A DNA stretch of 64,000 bases from Prunella strophiata (GCA_036583965.1 JAZBQD010000027.1:25117001-25181000); one strand, 5' to 3'. Shown: positions 10,690 to 22,679, counted from the stretch's first letter. Numbers and translations are program-made. Notes: generated from the sequence alone by a model not told the origin.

Positions 10690-12776
10690 GCTCTGGTATG
10701 GTCTGGAAAACATCTCTGGTGTTCCCTGGAGAGCAGCTCTGGTATGTTCTGGAAAACATCTCTGGTGTTCCCTGGAGAGCAGCTCTGGTATGTTCTGGAA
10801 AACATCTCTGGTGTTCCCTGGAGAGCGGCTCTGGTATGTTCTGGAAAACATCTCTGGTGTTCCCTGGAGAGCAGCTCTGGTATGTTCTGGAAAACATCTC
10901 TGGTGTTCCCTGGAGAGCAGCTCTGGTATGTTCTGGAAAACATCTCTGGTGTTCCCTGGAGAGCAGCTCTGGTATGTTCTGGAAAACATCTCTGGTGTTC
11001 CCTGGAGAGCAGCTCTGGTATGTTCTGGAAAACATCTCTGGTGTTCCCTGGAGAGCAGCTCTGGTATGTTCTGGAAAACATCTCTGGTGTTCCCTGGAGA
11101 GCAGCTCTGGTATGTTCTGGAAAACATCTCTGGTGTTCCCTGGAGAGCAGCTCTGGTATGTTCTGGAAAACATCTCTGGTGTTCCCTGGAGAGCAGCTCT
11201 GGTATGTTCTGGAAAACATCTCTGGTGTTCCCTGGAGAGCAGCTCTGGTATGTTCTGGAAAACATCTCTGGTGTTCCCTGGAGAGCAGCTCTGGTATGTT
11301 CTGGAAAACATCTCTGGTGTTCCCTGGAGAGCAGCTCTGGTATGTTCTGGAAAACATCTCTGGTGTTCCCTGGAGAGCAGCTCTGGTATGTTCTGGAAAA
11401 CATCTCTGGTGTTCCCTGGAGAGCAGCTCTGGTATGTTCTGGAAAACATCTCTGGTGTTCCCTGGAGAGCAGCTCTGGTATGTTCTGGAAAACATCTCTG
11501 GTGTTCCCTGGAGAGCAGCTCTGGTATGTTCTGGAAAACATCTCTGGTGTTCCCTGGAGAGCAGCTCTGGTATGTTCTGGAAAACATCTCTGGTGTTCCC
11601 TGGAGAGCAGCTCTGGTATGTTCTGGAAAACATCTCTGGTGTTCCCTGGAGAGCAGCTCTGGTATGTTCTGGAAAACATCTCTGGTGTTCCCTGGAGAGC
11701 AGCTCTGGTATGTTCTGGAAAACATCTCTGGTGTTCCCTGGAGAGCAGCTCTGGTATGTTCTGGAAAACATCTCTGGTGTTCCCTGGAGAGCAGCTCTGG
11801 TATGTTCTGGAAAACATCTCTGGTGTTCCCTGGAGAGCAGCTCTGGTATGTTCTGGAAAACATCTCTGGTGTTCCCTGGAGAGCAGCTCTGGTATGTTCT
11901 GGAAAACATCTCTGGTGTTCCCTGGAGAGCAGCTCTGGTATGTTCTGGAAAACATCTCTGGTGTTCCCTGGAGAGCAGCTCTGGTATGTTCTGGAAAACA
12001 TCTCTGGTGTTCCCTGGAGAGCAGCTCTGGTATGTTCTGGAAAACATCTCTGGTGTTCCCTGGAGAGCAGCTCTGGTATGTTCTGGAAAACATCTCTGGT
12101 GTTCCCTGGAGAGCAGCTCTGGTATGTTCTGGAAAACATCTCTGGTGTTCCCTGGAGAGCAGCTCTGGTATGTTCTGGAAAACATCTCTGGTGTTCCCTG
12201 GAGAGCAGCTCTGGTATGTTCTGGAAAACATCTCTGGTGTTCCCTGGAGAGCAGCTCTGGTATGTTCTGGAAAACATCTCTGGTGTTCCCTGGAGAGCAG
12301 CTCTGGTATGTTCTGGAAAACATCTCTGGTGTTCCCTGGAGAGCAGCTCTGGTATGTTCTGGAAAACATCTCTGGTGTTCCCTGGAGAGCAGCTCTGGTA
12401 TGTTCTGGAAAACATCTCTGGTGTTCCCTGGAGAGCAGCTCTGGTATGTTCTGGAAAACATCTCTGGTGTTCCCTGGAGAGCAGCTCTGGTATGTTCTGG
12501 AAAACATCTCTGGTGTTCCCTGGAGAGCAGCTCTGGTATGTTCTGGAAAACATCTCTGGTGTTCCCTGGAGAGCAGCTCTGGTATGTTCTGGAAAACATC
12601 TCTGGTGTTCCCTGGAGAGCAGCTCTGGTATGTTCTGGAAAACATCTCTGGTGTTCCCTGGAGAGCAGCTCTGGTATGTTCTGGAAAACATCTCTGGTGT
12701 TCCCTGGAGAGCAGCTCTGGTATGTTCTGGAAAACATCTCTGGTGTTCCCTGGAGAGCAGCTCTGGTATGTTCTGG
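10690..12776 (+). repeat. 46-bp minisatellite array, about 45 copies
   Basis: The unit includes GTATGTTCTGGAAAACATCT and TGTTCCCTGGAGAGCAGC. It is unrelated in sequence to the 33/34-bp units. Copies appear near-identical, with a changed first copy (TATGGTCTGG) and one G for A near 10827. The array is open in several frames on both strands, which explains the 700-860-codon frames here. Confidence 0.97.
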
Positions 12777-14977
12777 GCCACCCAGCACCGAGCATGGCCT
12801 TGAGCTTCTCTTCCTTGGGACCTTGGGCAGGGTGCCAGGGTGGGCACGGGAAATCTCTGCCTGCCTTTTCCTTTCCCAGCAGAAGGGAATGATGCCCAAA
12901 ATAAATCCCACTGACCTGGGGAGCACTGGAGCTCTGGAGCGGTGGCCTTGGTGTGAAGAAAATCCCCTTTGGCAGGGAAGGGGGCTGCAGCCAGTGCCTT
13001 TTCCTGTTCCCCTGGGCACGTTTTGTCCGTGGGGTGACACCTGGGCACTGAGTGCTCACCTGCAGTGCTGCTCCTGCAGAGCACACAGAGCTGGTTTTCC
13101 AGATCTGCTTGTGCTCAGGAGTGGAGGTGGGATCAAACACCAGATTGTGCAAGCACTTGTGTTGACATAACAGGTTTTGCTCTGGTGCTCACTGGAGGCA
13201 AAGCCAAGCAGACGTTTCCTGGAGCTGTAAATTCACCCCTCAGTGGCTGCTGGCACCTGGGATGGACAGGTTTGTGTGGGGACAGGGGATGTGACTCACC
13301 CAGGAGGTCACACAGGGCCCTTCTCACGCGGGGTGGGAGGCAGGAGCCGTGAGGGTTCCCAGGAATTCCCCATGGCAACACAAACACAGCACGCGAGGAG
13401 CAGGCACTGGGGCACGGCCAGGACACGGCAGCTCCTTAACCTCCAGACAAACCCAACCCCACAGGAACAGGAATTCTTCTGTGGCTGTGTAACCAAAGAA
13501 CAAAGGCCAAGCCAAAAGACTCCTGGTTTTGTCAGGAGATGTTTGGGAACAGAACTCCCTGAGGCAGGCAGCCATGAGCTTGGAGAGACCCTTGTGGTAG
13601 GATGGACCTGGATGGACCAGGAGCACAGCCAGGTCTGAGAAAGGGGACAGATGGGGCACTGAAAGGGGAACCCCAGCTGTGACAGGGTCACTGGTGCTGG
13701 GCTGGGTCTGATGTCTGCAGAGGGAAAATGTTCTGCAGCACCAGGGGCTTCCCTGCCACTCCATCTTCACCTGGAGCCAGCAACCCATTTGAGAGACCAT
13801 CCTGAGACCTGTCAGAAAAACCTCATTGTTTTTAACATCAAACCACCTTTGTACTTAAATATTTTGTCTTCAATCAGTACAATGCTCTTCCAGTGTGTCC
13901 TCTTCAAAGTCTGTGGCCAAACTGGCCACAGAAACCTGGGGAACCTTGAGGTAGTTCTGGCCTTTGTGTCTCTCTCAATTTCTCACCCAGGTATATTGTT
14001 TTAGGCACGTCAAAAGCTGAGCAGGGAAAAATAGGCAGCTCTGGGCTTATTTGGGTGAGAAACTGTAACTTCTGCCATTGAAGAATAAACTGGACTGGTA
14101 AAGCTACACCTCCCATCCCTGGCAGTGTCCCAGGCCAGGCTGGACAGGGCCTGGAGCATACCCTGGGCTAGTGGAAGGTGTCCCTGCCCATGGCAGGGGG
14201 GGCACTGGATGGGCTTTAAGGTTTCTCCCAACCCAAACCATTCCATGATTTTATTACTCTAAAGTTCTATCATTTGTTTGGTACTGTTTTGTAATTTAGC
14301 TGCATTTCTCCTCCTCACCCAACTTTTTGGTTGGATGGGGGGGATGGATGCTGGGACAAGCACCGACAGCAGGGGACACGGGACTTGTGCCAGGCAGTCT
14401 GTAAATTCTGGGATGAGGAGGAGAACGTAGGAGACACCCTCCACATCCCGCCGGTGCTTAACACCTTCCAGACGTTTTCTCACAGCTCGTTTAGGGCGTG
14501 TGCTGGAAAACACAAACCGGAATTAACGCCACGGCTTTAAAGGGGATTGAGGGAAATGTTTCACCAGTGTGTTTGGGAAGCAGAGACGCTGATGCTTTGC
14601 AGATGTGGACTCAAAGCAAATCCTTCTGGTCCGCTTTCACCAAACCCCAGGGATTTGCGTGAGGGTATTTTTGTGTGACGGGTCAGCCCCTGCTTCTGGC
14701 ATTAATTAATAATCCCAGGATGCTGCCAGCACGGAGAGAGACAGCCTGGAGGGCTGGGGTGGGGAAGGTCCTTCTGCTCCTCCTCTGTCACTGCTCTGTC
14801 CCTTTATAACCCCGGGAGGAAGCTGGTTTGATCTGATGCCTTTCTGACCTTGCAGAAACCCAGAAGTTTGTAATGCTGTTTAACTTTCATTTGCTGTTCC
14901 TCCCACAGCTTCAAGCCTCTTTTAACACCTTGTTTAAAGCCACGTTTTAAACCCATTTTTATGTAAAGAAATTTATT
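12777..14977. other. Low-copy spacer between the 46-bp and 190-bp arrays
   Basis: About 2.2 kb of moderately GC-rich DNA. It contains one CR1 tail (14118-14258). No exon was recognised, and in particular nothing resembling the missing PLA2G4A last exon. Confidence 0.6.
14118..14258 (+). mobile_element. CR1 LINE 3' tail
   Basis: Contains CAGGCCAGGCTGGACAGGGC, CTGCCCATGGCAGGGGGGGC and CAACCCAAACCATTCCATGA. This is the standard forward CR1 3' end. Confidence 0.85.
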
Positions 14978-17900
14978 CAAACTGGCATCAAGAACCTGGG
15001 CAGGTGGGTTTTGTTTCCCAGGGAAAAGGGCAGACACAGCTGTACAGGGCTTGTGGCCCTGAGTGGCCTGCTGCCTGCTGACATTCCGCATTGCGCAGGA
15101 GCCTCCCAGAGCCAAGTGCCTCCTACAAACTGGCATCAGAACCTGGGCAGTGGGTTTTGTTTCCCAGGGAAAAGGGCAGACACAGCTGTACAGGGCCTGT
15201 GGCCTGAGTGGCCGGTGCCTGCTGACATTCGCATTGCGCAGGATGGCCTTCAGACCCGAGCTGGCAGCACCACCAACTGGGCTGCTTGACAGAGCCAAGT
15301 GCCTCCTACAAAACTGGCATCAAGAACCTGGGAGGTGGGTTTTGTTTGCCAGGAAAGGGCAGGCACGCTGTACAGGGGCCCTGGGCCCTGAGTGGCCGGC
15401 TGCCTGCTGAACATTCCGCATTGCGGCAGGATGCCTCCCAGAGCCAAGTGCCTCCTACCAACTGGCATCAAGAACTGGGCAGGTGAGTTTTGTTTCCCAG
15501 GGAAAGGGCAGGCACCGCTTGTACAGGGCCCTGAGGCCCTGAGTGGCCGGCTGCCTGCTGACATTCCGCATTGCTGCAGGATGCCTCCCAGAGCCAAGCG
15601 CCAGCACCACCAACTGCTGCTGCTTTGACATGGCCAAGTGCCTCCTACAAGAACCTGGGCAGGTGAGTTTTTTTTTCCCAGGGAAAGGGCAGACACAGCT
15701 GTACAGGCCTTGTGGCCCTGAGTGGGGGCCTTGTGGCCCTGAGTGGCCGGCTGCCTGCTGACATTCCATGATACGGAGAATGGCCTTCAGACCCAAGCTG
15801 GCAGCACCACCAACTCGGGCTGACTTTGACAGTGCCAAGTGGCCTCCTACAAACTGGCATCAAGAAACCTGGCAGGTGGGTTTTGTTTCCCAGGGAAAGG
15901 GAAGACATTTATGTTCAGGGCCCTGTGGCCCTGAGTGGCCGGCTGCCTGCTGACATTCCACGATACGGAGAATGGTCTTCAGACCCAAGCTAGCAGCACC
16001 CCCAACTCAGGCTGCTTTGACAGTGCCAAGTGCCTCCTACAAACTGGCATCAAGAACCTGGGCAGGTGAGTTTTGTTTCCAGGGAAAGGGCAGACACTCT
16101 GTACAGGGCCCTGAGGCCCTGAGTGGCCGGCTGACTGCTGACATTCCACGATACGGAGATGGCTTTCAGACCCCAAGCTCGCAGCACCACCAACCCAAGC
16201 TGCTTTGACAGTGCCAAGTGCCTCTTACAAACTGGCATCAAGAACCTGGGCAGGTGAGTTTTGTTTCCCAGGGAAAGGGCAGACATTTATGTTCAGGGCC
16301 CTGAGGCCCTGAGTGGCCGGCTGCCTGCTGACATTCCATGATACGGAGAATGGCCTTCAGACCCAAGCTGGCAGCACCACCAACTCGGGCTGCTTTGACA
16401 GAGCCAAGTGCCTCCTACAAACTGGCATCAAGAACCTGGGCAGGTGAGTTTTGTTTCCCAGGGAAAGGGCAGGCACCGCTGTACAGGGCCCTGAGGCCCT
16501 GAGTGGCCGGCTGCCTGCTGACATTCCATGATACGGAGAATGGCCTTCAGACCCAAGCTGGCAGCACCACCAACTCGGGCTGCTTTGACAGTGCCAAGTG
16601 CCTCCTACAAACTGGCATCAAGAACCTGGGCAGGTGAGTTTTGTTTCCAGGGAAAGGGCAGACACTTATGTTCAGGGCCCTGTGGCCCTGAGTGGCCGGC
16701 TGCCTGCTGACATTCCACGATACGGAGAATGGCCTTCAGGACCCAAGCTGGCAGCACCACCAACGTCGGGCTGCTTTGACAGTGCCAAGTGCCTCCTACA
16801 AACTGGCATCAAGAACCTGGGCAGGTGAGTTTTGTTTCCCAGGGAAAAGGGCAGGCACTGCTGTACAGGGCCCTGAGGCCCTGAGTGGCCGCTGCCTGCT
16901 GACATTCCACTGAGACGGAGGAATGGCCTTCAGACCCAAGCTGCAGCACCACCAACTCGGGCTGATTTGACAGTGCCAAGTGCCTCCTACAAACTGGCAT
17001 CAAGAACCTGGGCAGGTGAGTTTTGTTTCCCAGGGAAAGGGCAGACACAACTGTACAGGGCCTTGTGGCCCTGAGTGGCCGGCTGCCTGCTGACATTCCA
17101 TGATACGGAGAATGGCCTTCAGACCCAAGCTGGCAGCACCACCAACTCGGGCTGCTTTGACAGTGCCAAGTGCCTCCTACAAACTGGCATCAAGAACCTG
17201 GGCAGGTGGGTTTTGTTTCCCAGGGAAAGGGCAGGCACCGCTGTACAGGGCCTTGTGGCCCTGAGTGGCCGGCTGCCTGCTGACATTCCATGATACGGAG
17301 AATGGCCTTCAGACCCAAGCTGGCAGCACCACCAACTCGGGCTGCTTTGACAGTGCCAAGTGCCTCCTACAAACTGGCATCAAGAACCTGGGCAGGTGGG
17401 TTTTGTTTCCCAGGGAAAGGGCAGGCACCGCTGTACAGGGCCTTGTGGCCCTGAGTGGCCGGCTGCCTGCTGACATTCCATGATACGGAGAATGGCCTTC
17501 AGACCCAAGCTGGCAGCACCACCAACTCGGGCTGCTTTGACAGTGCCAAGTGCCTCCTACAAACTGGCATCAAGAACCTGGGCAGGTGGGTTTTGTTTCC
17601 CAGGGAAAGGGCAGGCACCGCTGTACAGGGCCTTGTGGCCCTGAGTGGCCGGCCTGCCTGCTGACATTCCATGATACGGAGAATGGCTTTCAGACCCGAG
17701 CTGGCAGCACCCCCAACTCGGGCTGCTTTGACAGTGCCAAGTGCCTCCTACAAACTGGCATCAAGAACCTGGGCAGGTGGGTTTTGTTTCCCAGGGAAAG
17801 GGCAGGCACAGCTGTACAGGGCCTTGTGGCCCTGAGTGGCCGGCTGCCTGCTGACATTCCATGATACGGAGAATGGCCTTCAGACCCAAGCTGGCAGCAC

Positions 17901-18571
17901 CACCAACTCGGGCTGATTTGACAGTGCCAAGTGCCTCCTACAAACTGGCATCAAGAACCTGGGCAGGTGGGTTTTGTTTCCCAGGGAAAGGGCAGGCACA
18001 GCTGTACAGGGCCCTGAGGCCCTGAGTGGCCGGCTGCCTGCTGACATTCCATGATACGGAGAATGGCCTTCAGACCCAAGCTGGCAGCACCACCAACTCG
18101 GGCTGCTTTGACAGTGCCAAGTGCCTCCTACAAACTGGCATCAAGAACCTGGGCAGGTGGGTTTTGTTTCCCAGGGAAAGGGCAGGCACAGCTGTACAGG
18201 GCCCTGAGGCCCTGAGTGGCCGGCTGCCTGCTGACATTCCGCATTGCGCAGGATGGCCTTCAGACCCAAGCTGGCAGCACCACCAACTCGGGCTGCTTTG
18301 ACAGTGCCAAGTGCCTCCTACAAACTGGCATCAAGAACCTGGGCAGGTGAGTTTTGTTTCCCGAGGAAAGGTAGACATTATGTTCAGGGCCCTGTGGCCC
18401 TGAGTGGCCGGCTGCCTGCTGACATTCCATGATACGAGGAGGAATGGCCTTCAGACCCAAGCTAGCAGCACCACCAACTCGGGCTGCTTTGACAGTGCCA
18501 AGTGCCTCCTACAAAATGGCATCAAGAACCTGGGCAGGTGGGTTTGTTTCCCAGGGAAAGGGCAGGCACAG
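14978..18571 (+). repeat. 190-bp satellite array, about 19 copies
   Basis: The unit includes CAAACTGGCATCAAGAACCT, GGGCAGGTGAGTTTTGTTTC, CTGAGTGGCCGGCTGCCTGC and TGACATTCCATGATACGGAG. The period is exactly 190 bp in the right half, where homologous points fall at 17075, 17265 and 17455. Copies at 15.0-16.9 kb vary in length and carry many small indels; copies at 17.1-18.3 kb are close to uniform. Two junction variants alternate (CATTCCGCATTGCGCAGG and CATTCCATGATACGGAG). The length resembles avian centromeric or subtelomeric satellites, such as the roughly 191-bp zebra finch family, but identity was not established. The last copy is cut in mid-unit by telomere repeats. Confidence 0.95.
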
Positions 18572-20092
18572 CCCTAACCCTAACCCTAACCCTAACCCTA
18601 ACCTAACCCTAACCCTAACCCTAACCCTAACCCTAACCCTAACCCTAACCCTAACCCTAACCCTAACCCTAACCCTAACCCTAACCCTAACCCTAACCTA
18701 ACCCTAACCCTAACCCTAACCCTAACCCTAACCCTAACCCTAACCCTAACCCTAACCCTAACCCTAACCCTAACCCTAACCCTAACCCTAACCCTAACCC
18801 TAACCCTAACCCTAACCCTAACCCTAACCCTAACCCTAACCCTAACCCTAACCCTAACCCTAACCCTAACCTAACCCTAACCCTAACCCTAACCTAACCC
18901 TAACCCTAACCCTAACCCTAACCCTAACCCTAACCCTAACCCTAACCTAACCCTAACCCTAACCCTAACCCTAACCCTAACCCTAACCCTAACCCTAACC
19001 CTAACCTAACCCTAACCCTAACCCTAACCCTAACCCTAACCCTAACCCTAACCCTAACCCTAACCTAACCCTAACCCTAACCCTAACCCTAACCCTAACC
19101 CTAACCCTAACCCTAACCCTAACCTAACCCTAACCCTAACCCTAACCCTAACCCTAACCCTAACCCTAACCCTAACCCTAACCCTAACCCTAACCCTAAC
19201 CCTAACCCTAACCCTAACCCTAACCCTAACCCTAACCCTAACCCTAACCCTAACCCTAACCCTAACCCTAACCTAACCCTAACCCTAACCCTAACCCTAA
19301 CCCTAACCCTAACCCTAACCCTAACCTAACCCTAACCCTAACCCTAACCCTAACCTAACCCTAACCCTAACCCTAACCCTAACCCTAACCCTAACCCTAA
19401 CCCTAACCCTAACCCTAACCCTAACCCTAACCCTAACCCTAACCCTAACCCTAACCCTAACCCTAACCCTAACCCTAACCCTAACCCTAACCCTAACCCT
19501 AACCCTAACCCTAACCCTAACCCTAACCCTAACCTAACCCTAACCCTAACCCTAACCCTAACCCTAACCCTAACCCTAACCCTAACCCTAACCCTAACCC
19601 TAACCCTAACCTAACCCTAACCCTAACCCTAACCCTAACCCTAACCCTAACCCTAACCCTAACCCTAACCCTAACCCTAACCCTAACCCTAACCCTAACC
19701 CTAACCCTAACCCTAACCCTAACCCTAACCCTAACCCTAACCCTAACCCTAACCCTAACCCTAACCCTAACCCTAACCCTAACCCTAACCCTAACCCTAA
19801 CCCTAACCCTAACCCTAACCCTAACCCTAACCCTAACCCTAACCCTAACCCTAACCCTAACCCTAACCCTAACCCTAACCCTAACCCTAACCCTAACCCT
19901 AACCCTAACCCTAACCCTAACCCTAACCCTAACCCTAACCCTAACCCTAACCCTAACCCTAACCCTAACCCTAACCCTAACCCTAACCCTAACCCTAACC
20001 CTAACCCTAACCCTAACCCTAACCCTAACCCTAACCCTAACCCTAACCCTAACCCTAACCCTAACCCTAACCCTAACCCTAACCCTAACCCT
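18572..20092 (-). repeat. Telomeric repeat tract, (CCCTAA)n on the + strand, about 1.5 kb
   Basis: Roughly 250 hexamers in a single orientation, with TTAGGG on the minus strand. The only variants seen are about 13 pentamers (CCTAA with one C lost), all between about 18600 and 19610; the last 480 bp is perfect. The left junction cuts a 190-bp satellite unit after GGCAGGCACAG. The right junction passes directly into CCCCGCGGTGCTC. The orientation is that of a left chromosome end for the block to the right. There is no head-to-head inversion. Confidence 0.98.
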
Positions 20093-22189
20093 CCCCGCGG
20101 TGCTCTTGGTCTCCTTGGCTTTCTCCTGCTTTACATCTCCCTTTCCTTTGCCAGCTTCTCTGCTGCTCCTCTCTCTTCTCTCGTTTGCTCTGCGCAGCTG
20201 GGGACCCTCTGCGTCTTCTATGAGACTCCCTGGAAGAGCTCCGAGACCTCTTCTCCATCCTCATCTGTGCCGAGGAGCACGCAGCTGCCCGGGGACTAGA
20301 ATGAGTACATGCTCAATTTATTGCTGCAGGCAGGAAAAGCAGGCAGGGAGGAGAGAAGAGGAGGTGTCACATCAAGGAGGATGGTTCAAGTTATCACAGG
20401 CTTGTCAGGCATAATGGACAGTGAAGTGAAGTGAACAAGCTGTTTCCAGCTGCTCTGCTCTCATTATGCACTGCCTTGCCATATTGGAAGGGGAAAGTTA
20501 GACCTGGACAGGTGGACCCCAGGAAGACATTCTATTTGCATCTATGCTTTTGGAAATAACATGCAATCAGAAGCACTCCACTGATTTTTAGTAGATAGTT
20601 TCTGCAAAGCTGTTGAAAAGCAACCTGAAGGTAACTGTCAGGCAAGTGGCCCCAAAGGCATCAAAAGGTGAGAGTGGCCCCAGATAGACACCAGGGTGAA
20701 AAACCTTTGCTGGTGAGGCCAGTAGCTTACTCGGAAGTGGTTGGAAGGGTTGTTGAGGTGAACGTCTGGGTAAGCACCATCTCACACTGCTCTGCTCTCC
20801 AGAAGCCCTTTGGCTGGCACTGGGAAGGCAGCAGCTCTTCTGTCTCAAGGATCACATTTTAGCAAGGAGGGAAAGTAACTGGTACCAGCTTTCCTGAATG
20901 GGTGCTAATATGAGAGCCATCACAGAGTTAGAACTGTTGAATGTAAATTGCCAAAAGAGTTTGTGCTTAAATGCCTCCCTAGTATTCCACAGCAAGAGCA
21001 TGGCAGAGCAAACATAGGAGCATTCTCTTTTCATGCTGCTCAGCCTGTGTTGACATTTGTAGAAACCTGTGGAAGAAACACTTTTAAAGTCACCAACTGT
21101 ATTAAAGAAATCAGCACCCAGCTAGAAATTACACTACAGAAAGACACACCTGGGACATAAAGCAGGGCAGGGCTGAGCTCAGGAATTCCAGTCTCTGGTG
21201 TGGAGGAGTGGCTGGAGGGAGCTGGGAAAACAGCTGGGGAGATGCGGATCTTGTTTTTTCACAGATTCCTGTTTTATGGGAGGCTTGTGCTCCACTTGGA
21301 GTCAGGATATTGCAGGCAGGGAGGACAGGAGCAGCACTGCCTGCTTTCTCTGCTGTGCTGGGTGCTGTGTCAGCAGGTCACCAGGGAAGTGATGGATGGA
21401 AAGGGCTAAAGCAGAGAAAAGTCAGGTGTGAATGGGGTGTAATCAATTAAATTTTATCCGTGTATATTCTTTGGAAGTGCTCCAGAAACCTTTTCCACTT
21501 TGTGTTTATCACTTGGCCATCGTGGGACTGGGGAGTTGGCCTCCAGCTGCTGAAAAGGCAGGTGGTGTTTTACTAAGCAGAAACAGCAAAGGGCAGCTCA
21601 TTTTCTGTTTTGGATTCCAGTTGGTGTCTTGTCAAAAGCACCCTGCCATGTTTAACACCTCCAAACCTGCAGCATGCTGTTTTTTGTCTGATGTTTTATT
21701 TAACCTAGTCCTGACTCCACCATGCCAGGGAGATGTGTTTCATTGCTATTTTTTGAAATGAGGAGATTTTTTGAGAGCACATACTGATGGGTGTTCCCCA
21801 ACTGCACATTTTCAGCTCCTGTTTTAGTCTGAAAAGTACTCCTGTTGTGGGAAATAACTGTCAGTTTGAGGGGTTTCTTAGATAATCTGTGATCCCGCAG
21901 GAAACCCCTTGCACCCTTCTTTAACTACAGTCTGTGACCTCTGGAAAGTCATGTCTCCTCTGTGGATTTTCAGTCTCGATGGACTGGGGAAAAAAATACA
22001 AGCTCCTCTTAATAACCATTCTGGTTTCAAACATTGTTATGTTGAAGGAACCAGTCCTGTTCTGTGTGTGGCTCTATCCTAATGTGCTTTTTGTGTCTCC
22101 ACTGTGGATTTTCCTCTTAGACAAGACAAAAAAAATTATAAAGACTCTTTACAATACAAGACTCCTCTCACAAAATACAAGACTCTTCT
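20093..22189. other. Low-copy DNA between the telomeric tract and TDRD5
   Basis: About 2.1 kb with no recognised gene. The first 200 bp after the junction is pyrimidine-rich and includes an acceptor-like TCTGCGCAG at about 20189-20197 followed by a short open stretch (LGTLCVFYETPWKSSE) ending at a stop near 20299. I could not assign this to a gene. Confidence 0.55.
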
Positions 22190-22645
22190 TAATAACATTA
22201 GGACATGGAGTTTCTGGAGCAAATCCAGGGAAGGGCAATGGAGGTGGGGAAGGGTCTGAGCACAAGTTGATGAGGAGTAGCTGAGGGAGCTGTGGGGCTG
22301 TCTGGAGAAAAGGAGCTCAGGGGAGCACCTACCACTATCTACAACCACAATCCGGCAGGGTGTGCTGGGTGGGGTCAGGCTTTTCACCCAGGCAATCAGA
22401 GATAGGAACAAGGGGCCATAGTCCCAGCGCACCATGAGAGGTTTGAGTTGGACCAGAGAGAAATTTCTTCACGGTAATGAGCAGTTACACATTGGAAACA
22501 GGCTGCCCTGGAGGTGGGCTATGACCTGAGGTGTTAAGGAAAGAGTGGACATAGCACTTGGTGCTCTGGTCTGGCTGACGTCGTTGTGTTGGGTCTTGTG
22601 TTGAACTCGATCATCTTAGAGATGTTCTCCAATCGTTTTTGTTTG
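22190..22645 (+). mobile_element. CR1 LINE fragment
   Basis: Reads GCAATGGAGGTGGGGAAGGG, GGAGAAAAGGAGCTCAGGGG, GAGAGAAATTTCTTCACGGT, GGAAACAGGCTGCCCTGGAG and GATCATCTTAGAGATGTTCTCC in order. This is the forward CR1 3' region, diverged and with small deletions. It ends next to the CpG-rich promoter. Confidence 0.85.
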
Positions 22646-22679
22646 GTTGGTTGGTTGTTTTTTTTTTTAAGAAGGCAGG

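Noticed and set aside
6049..12776. CRISPR-like regular repeats
   Set aside because: Units are directly contiguous with no unique spacers, and the DNA is vertebrate.
6012..13040. A 2342-codon minus-strand open frame spanning three arrays
   Set aside because: It is produced by stop-free tandem units (33, 34 and 46 bp) that happen to stay open on both strands. No domains, splice context or non-repeat coding signal support it.
10570..13170. Several 700-860-codon frames on both strands through the 46-bp array
   Set aside because: They are the same array read in different frames, so they cannot all be genes and none has independent support.
18572..20092. Head-to-head telomere fusion scar
   Set aside because: A classic fusion shows TTAGGG running into CCCTAA. 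Here only one orientation is present throughout.
20100..20414. 104-codon frame after the telomere as a secreted protein
   Set aside because: It starts at a GTG, and its hydrophobic start is just the pyrimidine-rich tract. No support for translation.
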